From positions 1 through 64,000 of the forward strand of contig NZ_FTPL01000004.1 in the NCBI RefSeq assembly GCF_900156305.1: DNA of 64,000 nucleotides, read 5' to 3'. Below the pieces are notes generated by a model. The model did no database searches and was not told where the DNA came from. It worked only from the letters and a program-made list of their open reading frames with translations. This document shows positions 1 through 6,088 of this stretch, one piece after another; positions within the stretch are counted from its first letter, which is position 1; every line of letters starts with the position of its first letter. This stretch comes from Edaphobacillus lindanitolerans (lineage in GTDB: Bacteria; Bacillota; Bacilli; Bacillales_A; Planococcaceae). The position numbers and the translations under genes were made by a program.

Positions 1-105
<105 letters not shown>

Positions 106-149
106 TTGTTACAAACAAGCAAACATGCAAGTAAGCAAATCAACTTTAT

Positions 150-224
150 TCCGCAGTAGCTCAGTGGTAGAGCAATCGGCTGTTAACCGATCGGTCGTAG
201 GTTCGAGTCCTACCTGCGGAGCCA
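150..224 (+). tRNA. tRNA-Asn (GTT)
   Basis: Full cloverleaf with anticodon GTT at 182-184, T-loop GGTTCGAGTCC and encoded CCA. First tRNA after 5S, as in Bacillus trnD-like clusters. Confidence 0.96.
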
Positions 225-229
225 TTTAT

Positions 230-320
230 GGAGAGCTGTCCGAGTGGCCGAAGGAGCACGATTGGAAATCGTGTATACGCTAACCGCGTATCAAGGGTTC
301 AAATCCCTTGCTCTCCGCCA
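230..320 (+). tRNA. tRNA-Ser (GGA)
   Basis: Class II tRNA with a long variable arm, anticodon GGA at 264-266, T-loop GGTTCAAATCC and encoded CCA. Confidence 0.96.
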
Positions 321-338
321 GTTTTATTATTTGAATAT

Positions 339-413
339 GGCCCCTTGGTCAAGCGGTTAAGACACCGCCCTTTCACGGCGGTAACACGGGTTCGAATCCC
401 GTAGGGGTCACCA
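339..413 (+). tRNA. tRNA-Glu (TTC)
   Basis: Cloverleaf with anticodon TTC at 372-374 and encoded CCA. Confidence 0.96.
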
Positions 414-424
414 TCTTTTATTAT

Positions 425-499
425 CGCGGAGTGGAGCAGTGGCAGCTCGTCGGGCTCATAACCCGAAGGTCGCAGGTTCAAATCCTGCCTCCGCAACCA
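425..499 (+). tRNA. initiator tRNA-fMet (CAT)
   Basis: Anticodon CAT is flanked by the three G-C pairs of the initiator anticodon stem (TCGGGCTCATAACCCGA). The first base is C opposite A, the unpaired C1-A72 that marks initiator tRNA. CCA is encoded. Confidence 0.95.
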
Positions 500-501
500 A
501 T

Positions 502-577
502 GGTCCCGTGGTGTAGCGGTTAACATGCCTGCCTGTCACGCAGGAGATCGCGGGTTCGATTCCCGTCGGGACCGCCA
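502..577 (+). tRNA. tRNA-Asp (GTC)
   Basis: Cloverleaf with anticodon GTC at 535-537 and encoded CCA. Confidence 0.96.
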
Positions 578-601
578 TTTATTTTATACATAACTTATGT
601 T

Positions 602-677
602 GGCTTGGTAGCTCAGTCGGTAGAGCAAAGGACTGAAAATCCTTGTGTCGGCGGTTCGATTCCGTCCCAAGCCACCA
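602..677 (+). tRNA. tRNA-Phe (GAA)
   Basis: Cloverleaf with anticodon GAA at 635-637 and encoded CCA. Confidence 0.96.
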
Positions 678-680
678 TGT

Positions 681-756
<76 letters not shown>

Positions 757-760
757 CCTT

Positions 761-844
761 GGAGGGGTAGCGAAGTGGCTAAACGCGGCGGACTGTAAAT
801 CCGCTCCTTCGGGTTCGGCAGTTCGAATCTGCCCCCCTCCACCA
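761..844 (+). tRNA. tRNA-Tyr (GTA)
   Basis: Class II tRNA with long variable arm, anticodon GTA at 795-797 and encoded CCA. Confidence 0.96.
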
Positions 845-849
845 TTCAT

Positions 850-923
850 AGGGGCATAGTTTAATGGTAAAACAGAGGTCTCCAAAACCTCCGTTGTGGG
901 TTCGACTCCTACTGCCCCTGCCA
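850..923 (+). tRNA. tRNA-Trp (CCA)
   Basis: Cloverleaf with anticodon CCA at 882-884 and encoded 3' CCA. Confidence 0.95.
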
Positions 924-935
924 TTTTTGACTGAT

Positions 936-1012
936 GGCGATTGTGGCGAAGTGGTTAACGCACCGGATTGTGGTTCCGGCACTCGTGGGTTCGATTCCCA
1001 TCAGTCGCCCCA
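936..1012 (+). tRNA. tRNA-His (GTG), copy 1
   Basis: Cloverleaf with anticodon GTG, the extra 5' G typical of tRNA-His opposite discriminator C, and encoded CCA. A near-identical second copy follows 45 bases later. Confidence 0.95.
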
Positions 1013-1057
1013 TCCCTGATGACTTATTGGATCAGCGGTCAAAGAAAATATGATTAT

Positions 1058-1134
1058 GGCGGTTGTGGCGAAGTGGTTAACGCACCGGATTGTGGTTCCG
1101 GCATTCGTGGGTTCGATTCCCATCAGCCGCCCCA
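1058..1134 (+). tRNA. tRNA-His (GTG), copy 2
   Basis: Second tRNA-His, differing from copy 1 by a paired change in the acceptor stem (A-T to G-C) and one base in the variable region. The paired change keeps the stem intact, so both copies look functional. B. subtilis trnD has one tRNA-His here. Confidence 0.95.
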
Positions 1135-1135
1135 T

Positions 1136-1207
1136 TGGGGTATAGCCAAGCGGTAAGGCAACGGACTTTGACTCCGTCATTCGTTGGTTCGAATCCAGCT
1201 ACCCCAG
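1136..1207 (+). tRNA. tRNA-Gln (TTG)
   Basis: Cloverleaf with anticodon TTG at 1168-1170. Acceptor arms TGGGGTA and TACCCCA pair. The bases after the discriminator are TTT, so CCA is not encoded. Confidence 0.94.
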
Positions 1208-1213
1208 TTTTAT

Positions 1214-1288
1214 GCGGAAGTAGTTCAGTGGTAGAATACCACCTTGCCAAGGTGGGGGTCGCGGGTTCGAATCCCGTCTTCCGCTCCA
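1214..1288 (+). tRNA. tRNA-Gly (GCC)
   Basis: Cloverleaf with anticodon GCC at 1246-1248 and encoded CCA. Confidence 0.96.
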
Positions 1289-1298
1289 TTTTCTATTT

Positions 1299-1372
1299 GG
1301 CGGCATAGCCAAGCGGTAAGGCCAGGGACTGCAACTCCCTTACCACCGGTTCGAGTCCGGTTGCCGCCTCCA
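1299..1372 (+). tRNA. tRNA-Cys (GCA)
   Basis: Cloverleaf with anticodon GCA at 1331-1333 and encoded CCA. Confidence 0.96.
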
Positions 1373-1402
1373 TTTTTTTATTTCTGCATGATTTTAAATC
1401 AT

Positions 1403-1441
1403 GCCGGTGTGGCGGAATAGGCAGACGCGCACGACTCAAAA
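1403..1441 (+). pseudogene. 5' half of the host tRNA-Leu(CAA), cut by the island (attL)
   Basis: The acceptor 5' strand (GCCGGTG), D-arm and 5' anticodon stem (CACGA) of a leucine tRNA run up to the anticodon loop CTCAAAA, then unrelated sequence follows. The missing partner strands (TCGTG and CACCGGT) are found 14.25 kb away at 15695-15740. The original gene was therefore split by integration. The half left here cannot fold as a tRNA. Confidence 0.9.
1431..1441. repeat. attL core, ACGACTCAAAA
   Basis: An 11-bp direct repeat identical to 15684-15694. It covers the 3' end of the 5' anticodon stem strand and the anticodon loop of tRNA-Leu(CAA). It marks the crossover region of the tyrosine recombinase encoded just inside this end. 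Confidence 0.85.
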
Positions 1442-1486
1442 GCTGATAAATTTAAAACACTTGAAACCAGTCATAAATAACGATTT

Positions 1487-1567
1487 GCCCGAGTGGTGGA
1501 ATGGCAGACACGTCGCACTCAAAATGCGATGCCGCAAGGCGTGCCAGTTCAAGTCTGGCCTCGGGTA
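1487..1567 (+). tRNA. island-borne tRNA-Leu (CAA)
   Basis: A complete class II cloverleaf lies inside the island. Acceptor strands GCCCGAG and CTCGGGT pair, the anticodon stem TCGCA/TGCGA is perfect with loop CTCAAAA (anticodon CAA), the T-stem GCCAG/CTGGC is perfect, and a variable arm is present. The discriminator A is followed by TCA, so CCA is not encoded. It has the same anticodon as the host gene that the island splits but a different sequence. It could be read from the host tRNA operon and replace the broken gene (inference). Confidence 0.9.
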
Positions 1568-1573
1568 TCACCG

Positions 1574-1602
1574 AAACCTCTAACTTTGTTAGGGGTTTTT
1601 TT
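1574..1602 (+). terminator. terminator after the island tRNA-Leu
   Basis: Stem CCTCTAAC/GTTAGGGG with one G-T pair, loop TTT, then seven T. It would end the rRNA-tRNA operon transcript after the island tRNA and before the integrase. Confidence 0.85.
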
Positions 1603-1642
1603 GTTTCGCTGAATACGATTTTTTTATCAAAAATCTAATGAT

Positions 1643-2593
1643 GTGAATCGTATGCGTCGATCAAGAGAACTCTCCATTGAAGAAAAGAAGTTGCTTATGA
1701 CGTCGTTAACTGATGAAGAAGCTTTCAGTCGTTTCGAGAGGAGCTGTCAACTAAAAAATCTTCGCCCTGCTACCATTCGTTACTATCGAAATGAGCTCTC
1801 AGCTTTTAAAAAGTCATTAAAGGAAATCAACATTAACAAGCAGCTATCTGAAGTGACTCAGAAAGACGTTGAGGACGTTCTGCTGTACTGGAAAGAAAGT
1901 CTGAAGATCGTAACCATCAACACTCGTCTCCGTGCTTTAAAGGCATTCTACACGTTATTAAAGAAAGAGAAGTTTATCAAGAAGAATCCAGTTTCAGAAA
2001 TGAAGCAGCTCAGGGATAGAAGAAGGATTATTGAGACGCTAACAGATGAAGAAATTAAAAAGATCGCACAGATAATAAAGAAACAGAATAGCTTTGTAGG
2101 GGTGCGAGACTTTTGCATCTTTCTTGTCATGCTCGATACAGGAATTCGTTTGTCTGAAATATGTGGGGTAGAAGTCGAAGATGTTCAAGGCAACAAATTG
2201 AGAGTAAGAATAACGAAGAATTTGGAGGAGAGAGAAGTTTATCTAAGTTCAACAACCCAGGGCTATTTAAAGGGATATTTAAGGCTTCGTGGGGAGCTGG
2301 ATACAGACGTGCTATTTGTTAATGTTGATAATGGTCCATTGAAGCCTAGAGCAATCCAGAGCCGGTTTAATAAGTATAAAAATGAAAGTCGAATCCAGAA
2401 GCAGTTTAGTCCTCATATCTTACGCCACACATTTGCGAAGAGAATGGTTATGTCAGGAATTGACGCCTTCTCGTTAGCAGCCTTACTTGGGCACTCTGAT
2501 TTAACAGTGACAAAAAGATACGTCTCTCTATGGGGATCCGACTTAGAACAAATATCAAGAAAGCATAGCACGATTGGAAAGCTTAATTTGTAA
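1643..2593 (+). CDS. int: tyrosine-family integrase
   Basis: A 316-residue phage integrase family recombinase (XerC/D-like), expected to insert and excise the island at tRNA-Leu. The N-terminal SAM-like core-binding domain covers about residues 25-110. The catalytic set is visible: Arg near 169 (TGIRLSE), HILRH near 258-262, His in LLGHS near 284 and Tyr near 293 (KRYVSL). The longest frame opens with GTG at 1643 without a clear ribosome site. An ATG at 1697 after AAGAAAAGAAG is an alternative start. It is next to attL, the usual place for an island integrase. No excisionase is recognisable nearby. Confidence 0.92.
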   Translation: MNRMRRSRELSIEEKKLLMTSLTDEEAFSRFERSCQLKNLRPATIRYYRNELSAFKKSLKEININKQLSEVTQKDVEDVLLYWKESLKIVTINTRLRALKAFYTLLKKEKFIKKNPVSEMKQLRDRRRIIETLTDEEIKKIAQIIKKQNSFVGVRDFCIFLVMLDTGIRLSEICGVEVEDVQGNKLRVRITKNLEEREVYLSSTTQGYLKGYLRLRGELDTDVLFVNVDNGPLKPRAIQSRFNKYKNESRIQKQFSPHILRHTFAKRMVMSGIDAFSLAALLGHSDLTVTKRYVSLWGSDLEQISRKHSTIGKLNL

Positions 2594-2637
2594 TATAAAT
2601 TTACGGAATATTCTGGAAATGATAAAATAGAAATATA

Positions 2638-2674
2638 CCGATTCCTATTATAGCGTGGGGCGCTAAAGAATCGG
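2638..2674 (+). promoter_or_regulatory. two-step hairpin upstream of the replication gene
   Basis: Outer arms CCGATTC/GAATCGG enclose an inner hairpin TAGCG-TGGGG-CGCTA. No T-run follows, so it is not a normal terminator. It lies between the integrase and the ATG at 2760 and may be a regulatory RNA element or a protein site. Function unknown. Confidence 0.55.
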
Positions 2675-2759
2675 CATAGGGATGGAAGCACGAGACGTCC
2701 TTCCGCTATCAACGATAGCAAGGATTGCTCTCTTCTGTCAAGAAAAGGAGAGAAGTGGA

Positions 2760-3554
2760 ATGAATCTGTTATCAGTCCTAGGAGGAAGTGCGTTCGTCAT
2801 GTTCAACAAAGAAGTGGCGAGAGAAGTTTCAGTAAACGGAGCAATTGTATTTGGACAGCTTTGCTCAAGCTATGAAAGCTTCTCAAAGAAAAAGATGCTA
2901 AGAAAGAGGAACGGAAAGCATTATTTCTATTTGACGAGCGAAACGATTGAAGAAGAAACAGCTCTCACTTACAAGCAACAATCAAAAGCTATCAAGGAAC
3001 TTGAAGCTACTGGATATATTGAAACTGTTCTTATGGGTTCTCCGCGAAGGAAGCACTTCTTCATCACTAATAAGATTCATGAGCATTTCAGCTCTGACAA
3101 AAGGTCAACTTGCGAGAACGAAGATAAGGCGGAGAAAGCGGATTCTGAGGCATTGCAAAGTGACAAAAGGTCAACTCTTGCTATTCCAAAAGGTAAAGGC
3201 TTGCCTGTCCAAAAGGTCAATGCATATAAAGATAAAAAAGAAATAAATACAATAAAAGATATAAAAGAGACTGTTAACAATGAGAAGGTTAACAGAGAAG
3301 AGTTAAATCATTATTTATCAAATGAATATAGAACGAGAGGTATGCCAAAAGAACTCGTTATTCGAGTAATCAATGAAGTTCAAGGTAAAAAAGATCTCTG
3401 GAATTACGAAAAGTATCTAAGGTCTTGTTTAGAGACGACCTTAAAACGCCATCTTAATAAAATTCGTTATGCAGGTGGGGATTTACCTAACAATCCGTAT
3501 GAAGAAGAATCAATGAGTGCGAAGTTCTATGATTTTATCCATCGAATTGAATAA
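2760..3554 (+). CDS. putative replication initiator, winged-helix
   Basis: A 264-residue protein. The first 110 residues read as a helix-turn-helix/winged-helix module (TSETIEEETALTYKQQSKAI, then a wing with RRKHFFIT). The middle is charged and low-complexity, and a second folded part at the C-terminus ends in YDFIHRIE. ATG 2760 is chosen because AAGGAG sits nine bases upstream; a longer frame from 2682 lacks a site. The middle of the gene contains 23-bp-spaced CAAAAGGT iterons followed by an A-rich stretch, the arrangement seen when an initiator gene contains its own origin, as in lambda O. Family assignment is by layout and fold appearance, not by a recognised signature. It could also be a DNA-binding regulator. 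Confidence 0.6.
   Translation: MNLLSVLGGSAFVMFNKEVAREVSVNGAIVFGQLCSSYESFSKKKMLRKRNGKHYFYLTSETIEEETALTYKQQSKAIKELEATGYIETVLMGSPRRKHFFITNKIHEHFSSDKRSTCENEDKAEKADSEALQSDKRSTLAIPKGKGLPVQKVNAYKDKKEINTIKDIKETVNNEKVNREELNHYLSNEYRTRGMPKELVIRVINEVQGKKDLWNYEKYLRSCLETTLKRHLNKIRYAGGDLPNNPYEEESMSAKFYDFIHRIE
3095..3220. repeat. iterons inside the putative initiator gene
   Basis: Four copies of CAAAAGGT begin at 3098, 3164, 3187 and 3210. The last three are spaced exactly 23 bp apart, and the first lies 66 bp before them. Copies one and two share the 16-mer TGACAAAAGGTCAACT. The next 60 bases are nearly all A and T and could unwind easily. This fits an intragenic replication origin (inference). Confidence 0.65.
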
Positions 3555-3559
3555 TTCAT

Positions 3560-3772
3560 AAAACACTCCTACCTGGGGAGCTCGACGATTTAAAAGGGTA
3601 CCCCAGATATCTATTGAAGGCTACAGAAGGCCCTGTAAGGCTTAGTACAGAAGGAGTAATATAAATACTCATTCATAAACTGCACTGGCCTTACAGGGCT
3701 ATAATAATAAAATTCTTATTTTATAAATTAGCTTTACAGTCGGTTTTTCCTGGATAAACTTTCTTCAAGGAG
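3560..3772. other. intergenic structured region with a long dyad
   Basis: Arms GCCCTGTAAGGC (3630-3641) and GCCTTACAGGGC (3688-3699) are perfect inverted repeats of 12 bp. An inner GAGTA/TACTC pair lies between them. Upstream, TGGGG and CCCCA form another possible stem. No T-run follows directly. It could be a site for an initiator, a cruciform or a folded transcript. No gene is seen here. Confidence 0.5.
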
Positions 3773-3781
3773 ATGACTGAG

Positions 3782-3964
3782 ATGATTGAAAACCGATTGG
3801 ATAAATTACTACAGGAAAAAGAATTCCATTTAATCTCGATAAAAAAAATCCTGAATGACAGCTGTAAGAAGGTTGCCTTCCATCAAGCCAGCCTTGAGGA
3901 ACTTAATGGTGAAATTAAAAAGGCTGAAAAAGTCATAATAGATAACAGTCCAAATCCGTTTTAA
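3782..3964 (+). CDS. small coiled-coil protein, unknown
   Basis: A 60-residue charged helical protein (MIENRLDKLLQEKEF start) rich in Lys, Glu and Leu with heptad-like spacing. ATG 3782 is preferred because AAGGAG lies nine bases upstream; ATG 3773 touches the site. No family is recognised. It lies in the island's early region between the replication gene and a convergent gene, so a regulatory or replication accessory role is possible. Confidence 0.6.
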   Translation: MIENRLDKLLQEKEFHLISIKKILNDSCKKVAFHQASLEELNGEIKKAEKVIIDNSPNPF

Positions 3965-3971
3965 CAGTAAT

Positions 3972-4592
3972 TTACCAAATCAATAAGTCTGGACCATAAA
4001 TATCGTCAGGATAGGGGACACGACGTAATAGGCCAATTAAGAATGAAAGATAATTTTTAACTTGTTTCCTGAAAGAGATAAAGTCATCAATTGTTCGTTC
4101 CCGATAAGCATGGATTGCATTTCTTTTTTGTTGAATTTCAGATAGCCAGTCATTCTTTTCTTTTCGTTCATGATCGAGCCAGACACTATTTTTGAAGAAT
4201 TCTTTCAATTTACCAAACATTGCTCCATCCGGGTCAATTTGCTTACCCCATAAAATGATTGCGTTCTTATCATTCTTATAATCCTCATAGTAAACAGAAA
4301 GGAAGAATTTCATGCTTCCTTCTACCAAAGCGCCAAGATTAGCCCATGCTAAAATTAAATCGCCATACTCCGCTTCTTCACTGGGATCACTTTCCCACTT
4401 ATAGAGTGAGTGACTTAAAGAGACTAACCAATCTAATCTCGACTTACTAAGCAAGTTAGCGGCATCAATTGGAGCCCATCCTTGCGACTTAGACCAAAAT
4501 TTTTGAATGTGTTCGTTAAGTTCAACAATCTTATCAACTGTTTCTTTATAGGATAAATCTTCAATGGTTCTTGTGTTAAACAACTTAATCAC
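3972..4592 (-). CDS. unknown protein with HEPN-like RN..H motif
   Basis: A 206-residue, mostly helical protein, the longest island gene on the minus strand. Near residue 160 it has KRNAIHAYRERT, reminiscent of the RN-x-H motif of HEPN toxins and abortive-infection proteins, although the Arg-His spacing is one residue shorter than the usual form. Trp-rich segments (AWANLGALVEGSMKFFL) suggest a packed helical bundle. Its opposite orientation and own promoter region (4600-4680) fit accessory cargo expressed in the integrated state. The defence role is inference; it could be any helical-bundle protein. Confidence 0.6.
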   Translation of the reverse strand: MIKLFNTRTIEDLSYKETVDKIVELNEHIQKFWSKSQGWAPIDAANLLSKSRLDWLVSLSHSLYKWESDPSEEAEYGDLILAWANLGALVEGSMKFFLSVYYEDYKNDKNAIILWGKQIDPDGAMFGKLKEFFKNSVWLDHERKEKNDWLSEIQQKRNAIHAYRERTIDDFISFRKQVKNYLSFLIGLLRRVPYPDDIYGPDLLIW

Positions 4593-4773
4593 TCCTTTAT
4601 TAGAGAATTCTTACTATCCATATAATACATGTTTGGTGTGTCGTTAGCTATATGTATCCGGTAGGGGGAAAATACTCACTTATAAATTTTAAAAAAGTAC
4701 CTCCTTTTAATTTACGTTTTTCTTTCTACGGAAATAATCATATTAAGAAAAACTAAAGGGTGGAGAATGATGT

Positions 4774-5187
4774 ATGGAGAAAATTGAGAAAGAGAAAGAG
4801 ATTACTTATATAGTAAGAAGGATTGATAAGATGAACGAAAAATTTCACCAAATGCCAGACCTTGCACTTACGGTATTGGCTGGTAAACCCGCTGCATACA
4901 TGATTTATAGCTATCTGGTTAAGAACTTTAATAAGGAATATAATTATGCTTTTCCAACTGTGAAGCAAATTCAACATGCCTTAGGGTTTGGAAGTAATGC
5001 TACAGTTTCAAATGCAATTAAGTACTTAGAAGAAAAGAAGTTAATTCGGATTGTACGTAGAAAGCATGTTGAAAATAATTATAATAACAATCGTTATGTA
5101 GTTTATTTTCCTGTAGCGCGAAATTCATTCACAAAAGGAGAGAAGGCCGAAATTCAAACAGATGAATTTGTAAAGACGACTATTTAA
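4774..5187 (+). CDS. winged-helix DNA-binding protein
   Basis: A 137-residue protein with a clear helix-turn-helix/wing module: AFPTVKQIQHALGFGSNATVSNAIKYLEEKKLIRIV (residues about 65-100), followed by a wing with repeated Asn and basic residues. GGTGGAG lies eight bases before ATG 4774. Such modules occur in plasmid and phage replication proteins and in phage regulators. It is directly followed by an AT-rich stretch, a 13-bp dyad and a repeat array, so it may bind there (inference). Confidence 0.65.
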   Translation: MEKIEKEKEITYIVRRIDKMNEKFHQMPDLALTVLAGKPAAYMIYSYLVKNFNKEYNYAFPTVKQIQHALGFGSNATVSNAIKYLEEKKLIRIVRRKHVENNYNNNRYVVYFPVARNSFTKGEKAEIQTDEFVKTTI

Positions 5188-5420
5188 TAGTCGTCTTTTT
5201 TTATTGTCTAACTGTGTTTAGATTTTAAACTAACCAGATTTAGTTTTTGAACTTAATAAGTGTAAAAATTAAACACTATAAATATATACAATAAATATCT
5301 ACTATAAATATTTAATTTATTCGAGAAAAACAAGTTTTTCTCGAATACTAAATAAAATCATATCTATAGAATGATAGAGGGTATGTTTATGGAAGGAGGT
5401 AGGGATCAGTAATTTCAATA
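5188..5420. other. AT-rich intergenic stretch with a perfect 13-bp dyad
   Basis: Almost entirely A and T over 200 bases. At 5319-5346, arms ATTCGAGAAAAAC and GTTTTTCTCGAAT are perfect inverted repeats separated by AA. TTTAATAGTCGTC repeats the end of the preceding gene as an imperfect terminator with a T-run near 5196. Together with the adjoining repeats it could be an origin, or a control region (inference). Confidence 0.55.
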
Positions 5421-5690
5421 ATATCAGCAGGAGAACAACTCTTGTTCTTCTCAAGGATATCAGAGAGAACAACTCTTGTTCTTCTCAAGGATATCAGAGA
5501 GAACAACTCTTGTTCTTCTCAAGGATATCAGAGAGAACAACTTCTGTTCTTCTCAACAGTATCAGCAGAAGAACAACTTCTGTTCTTCTCAACAGTATCA
5601 GCAGAAGAACAATTTATGTTCATCTCAACGATAGCAGCAGGAGAACAACTAATGTTCTTCACAGTGATATCAGCAGAAGAATATAAACAT
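5421..5690. repeat. array of seven 34-36 bp repeats with internal palindromes
   Basis: Units start near 5421, 5457, 5491, 5525, 5561, 5597 and 5631, with a partial eighth at 5667. Each has the frame ATATCAG..GAACAA..TTGTTCTTCTCAA. Inside every unit an inverted repeat is present, for example GAACAA-CTC-TTGTTC or AGAAGAACA-ACTTC-TGTTCTTCT. Where the two halves differ between units, the changes often occur in pairs, which argues for a protein-binding dyad. Units are contiguous with no unique spacers. A continuous frame across them has no ribosome site and is not called a gene. Confidence 0.85.
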
Positions 5691-5696
5691 ATTGGT

Positions 5697-5783
5697 TTAA
5701 AACTGTCTAATAACTCCGACTTCTATATAATATATTATAGAGAGAGTTGCATAGTTTTGCATTTCTCTTAGAGTCAAAGTCAT
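5697..5783 (-). CDS. possible 28-residue peptide
   Basis: On the minus strand AAAGGAGG sits six bases before ATG (5783), a very strong ribosome site. The frame runs 28 codons to TAA: MTLTLREMQNY then a hydrophobic stretch. It is oriented towards the repeat array. No family is recognised. Other tiny minus-strand frames with GGAGG sites lie between 5790 and 5999, so this may be a short leader or regulatory operon, or the decayed end of one. Confidence 0.35.
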   Translation of the reverse strand: MTLTLREMQNYATLSIIYYIEVGVIRQF

Positions 5784-6002
5784 TCTTTATCCTCCTTTGT
5801 TTCGATTTCTTTCATGGTTGTTCTCTTGGTCTTCGTCTTCCAATTGAATAACACAAGGTCCTCCTTTCCTTGGCGAATAACTTTCCTTGCCTACTGATGA
5901 TATAGGTAGGGAAAGCTCTATGTCGCATTTATTATCATGGCCCCCTCGGCCACCAGGGTTTCTTTTTCTTGTTTCATATCTGGCCAACTCCAAGGCCACT
6001 GT
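5784..6002. other. gap before the virion genes, no clear gene
   Basis: No convincing plus-strand gene is seen. A minus-strand frame with GTG start at 5999 encodes a Gly- and charge-rich 70-residue sequence that matches nothing I know and has no good ribosome site. The minus strand has two AAAGGAGG-like sites, so short minus-strand peptides cannot be excluded. Confidence 0.4.
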
Positions 6003-6036
6003 ACTGACACTGAATTAACAGTGTCAGTCTTTTTTT
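6003..6036 (+). terminator. strong terminator just before the portal gene
   Basis: Perfect 10-bp stem ACTGACACTG/CAGTGTCAGT with loop AATTAA, followed by C and seven T. Only about 50 bases separate it from the portal start. Either a compact promoter lies in that gap or the virion genes are reached by antitermination. Confidence 0.9.
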
Positions 6037-6088
6037 ATGATTTTTCTAGTTTGCAGAATATTGCAAAATACATAAAGGAGGAATTCGT

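Noticed and set aside
1487-1567. The second tRNA-Leu as the real left attachment site
   Set aside because: Its stems do not complement the 3' half at 15695-15740, whereas those of the half gene at 1403-1441 do. The shared bases are only the common anticodon loop.
5421-5690. CRISPR array
   Set aside because: Repeats are contiguous, have no unique spacers and drift in length and sequence; no cas gene is near.
5442-5771. A 109-codon repeat-encoded protein
   Set aside because: The frame is open because of the repeats, has no ribosome site and changes character when repeat length shifts from 34 to 36 bp.
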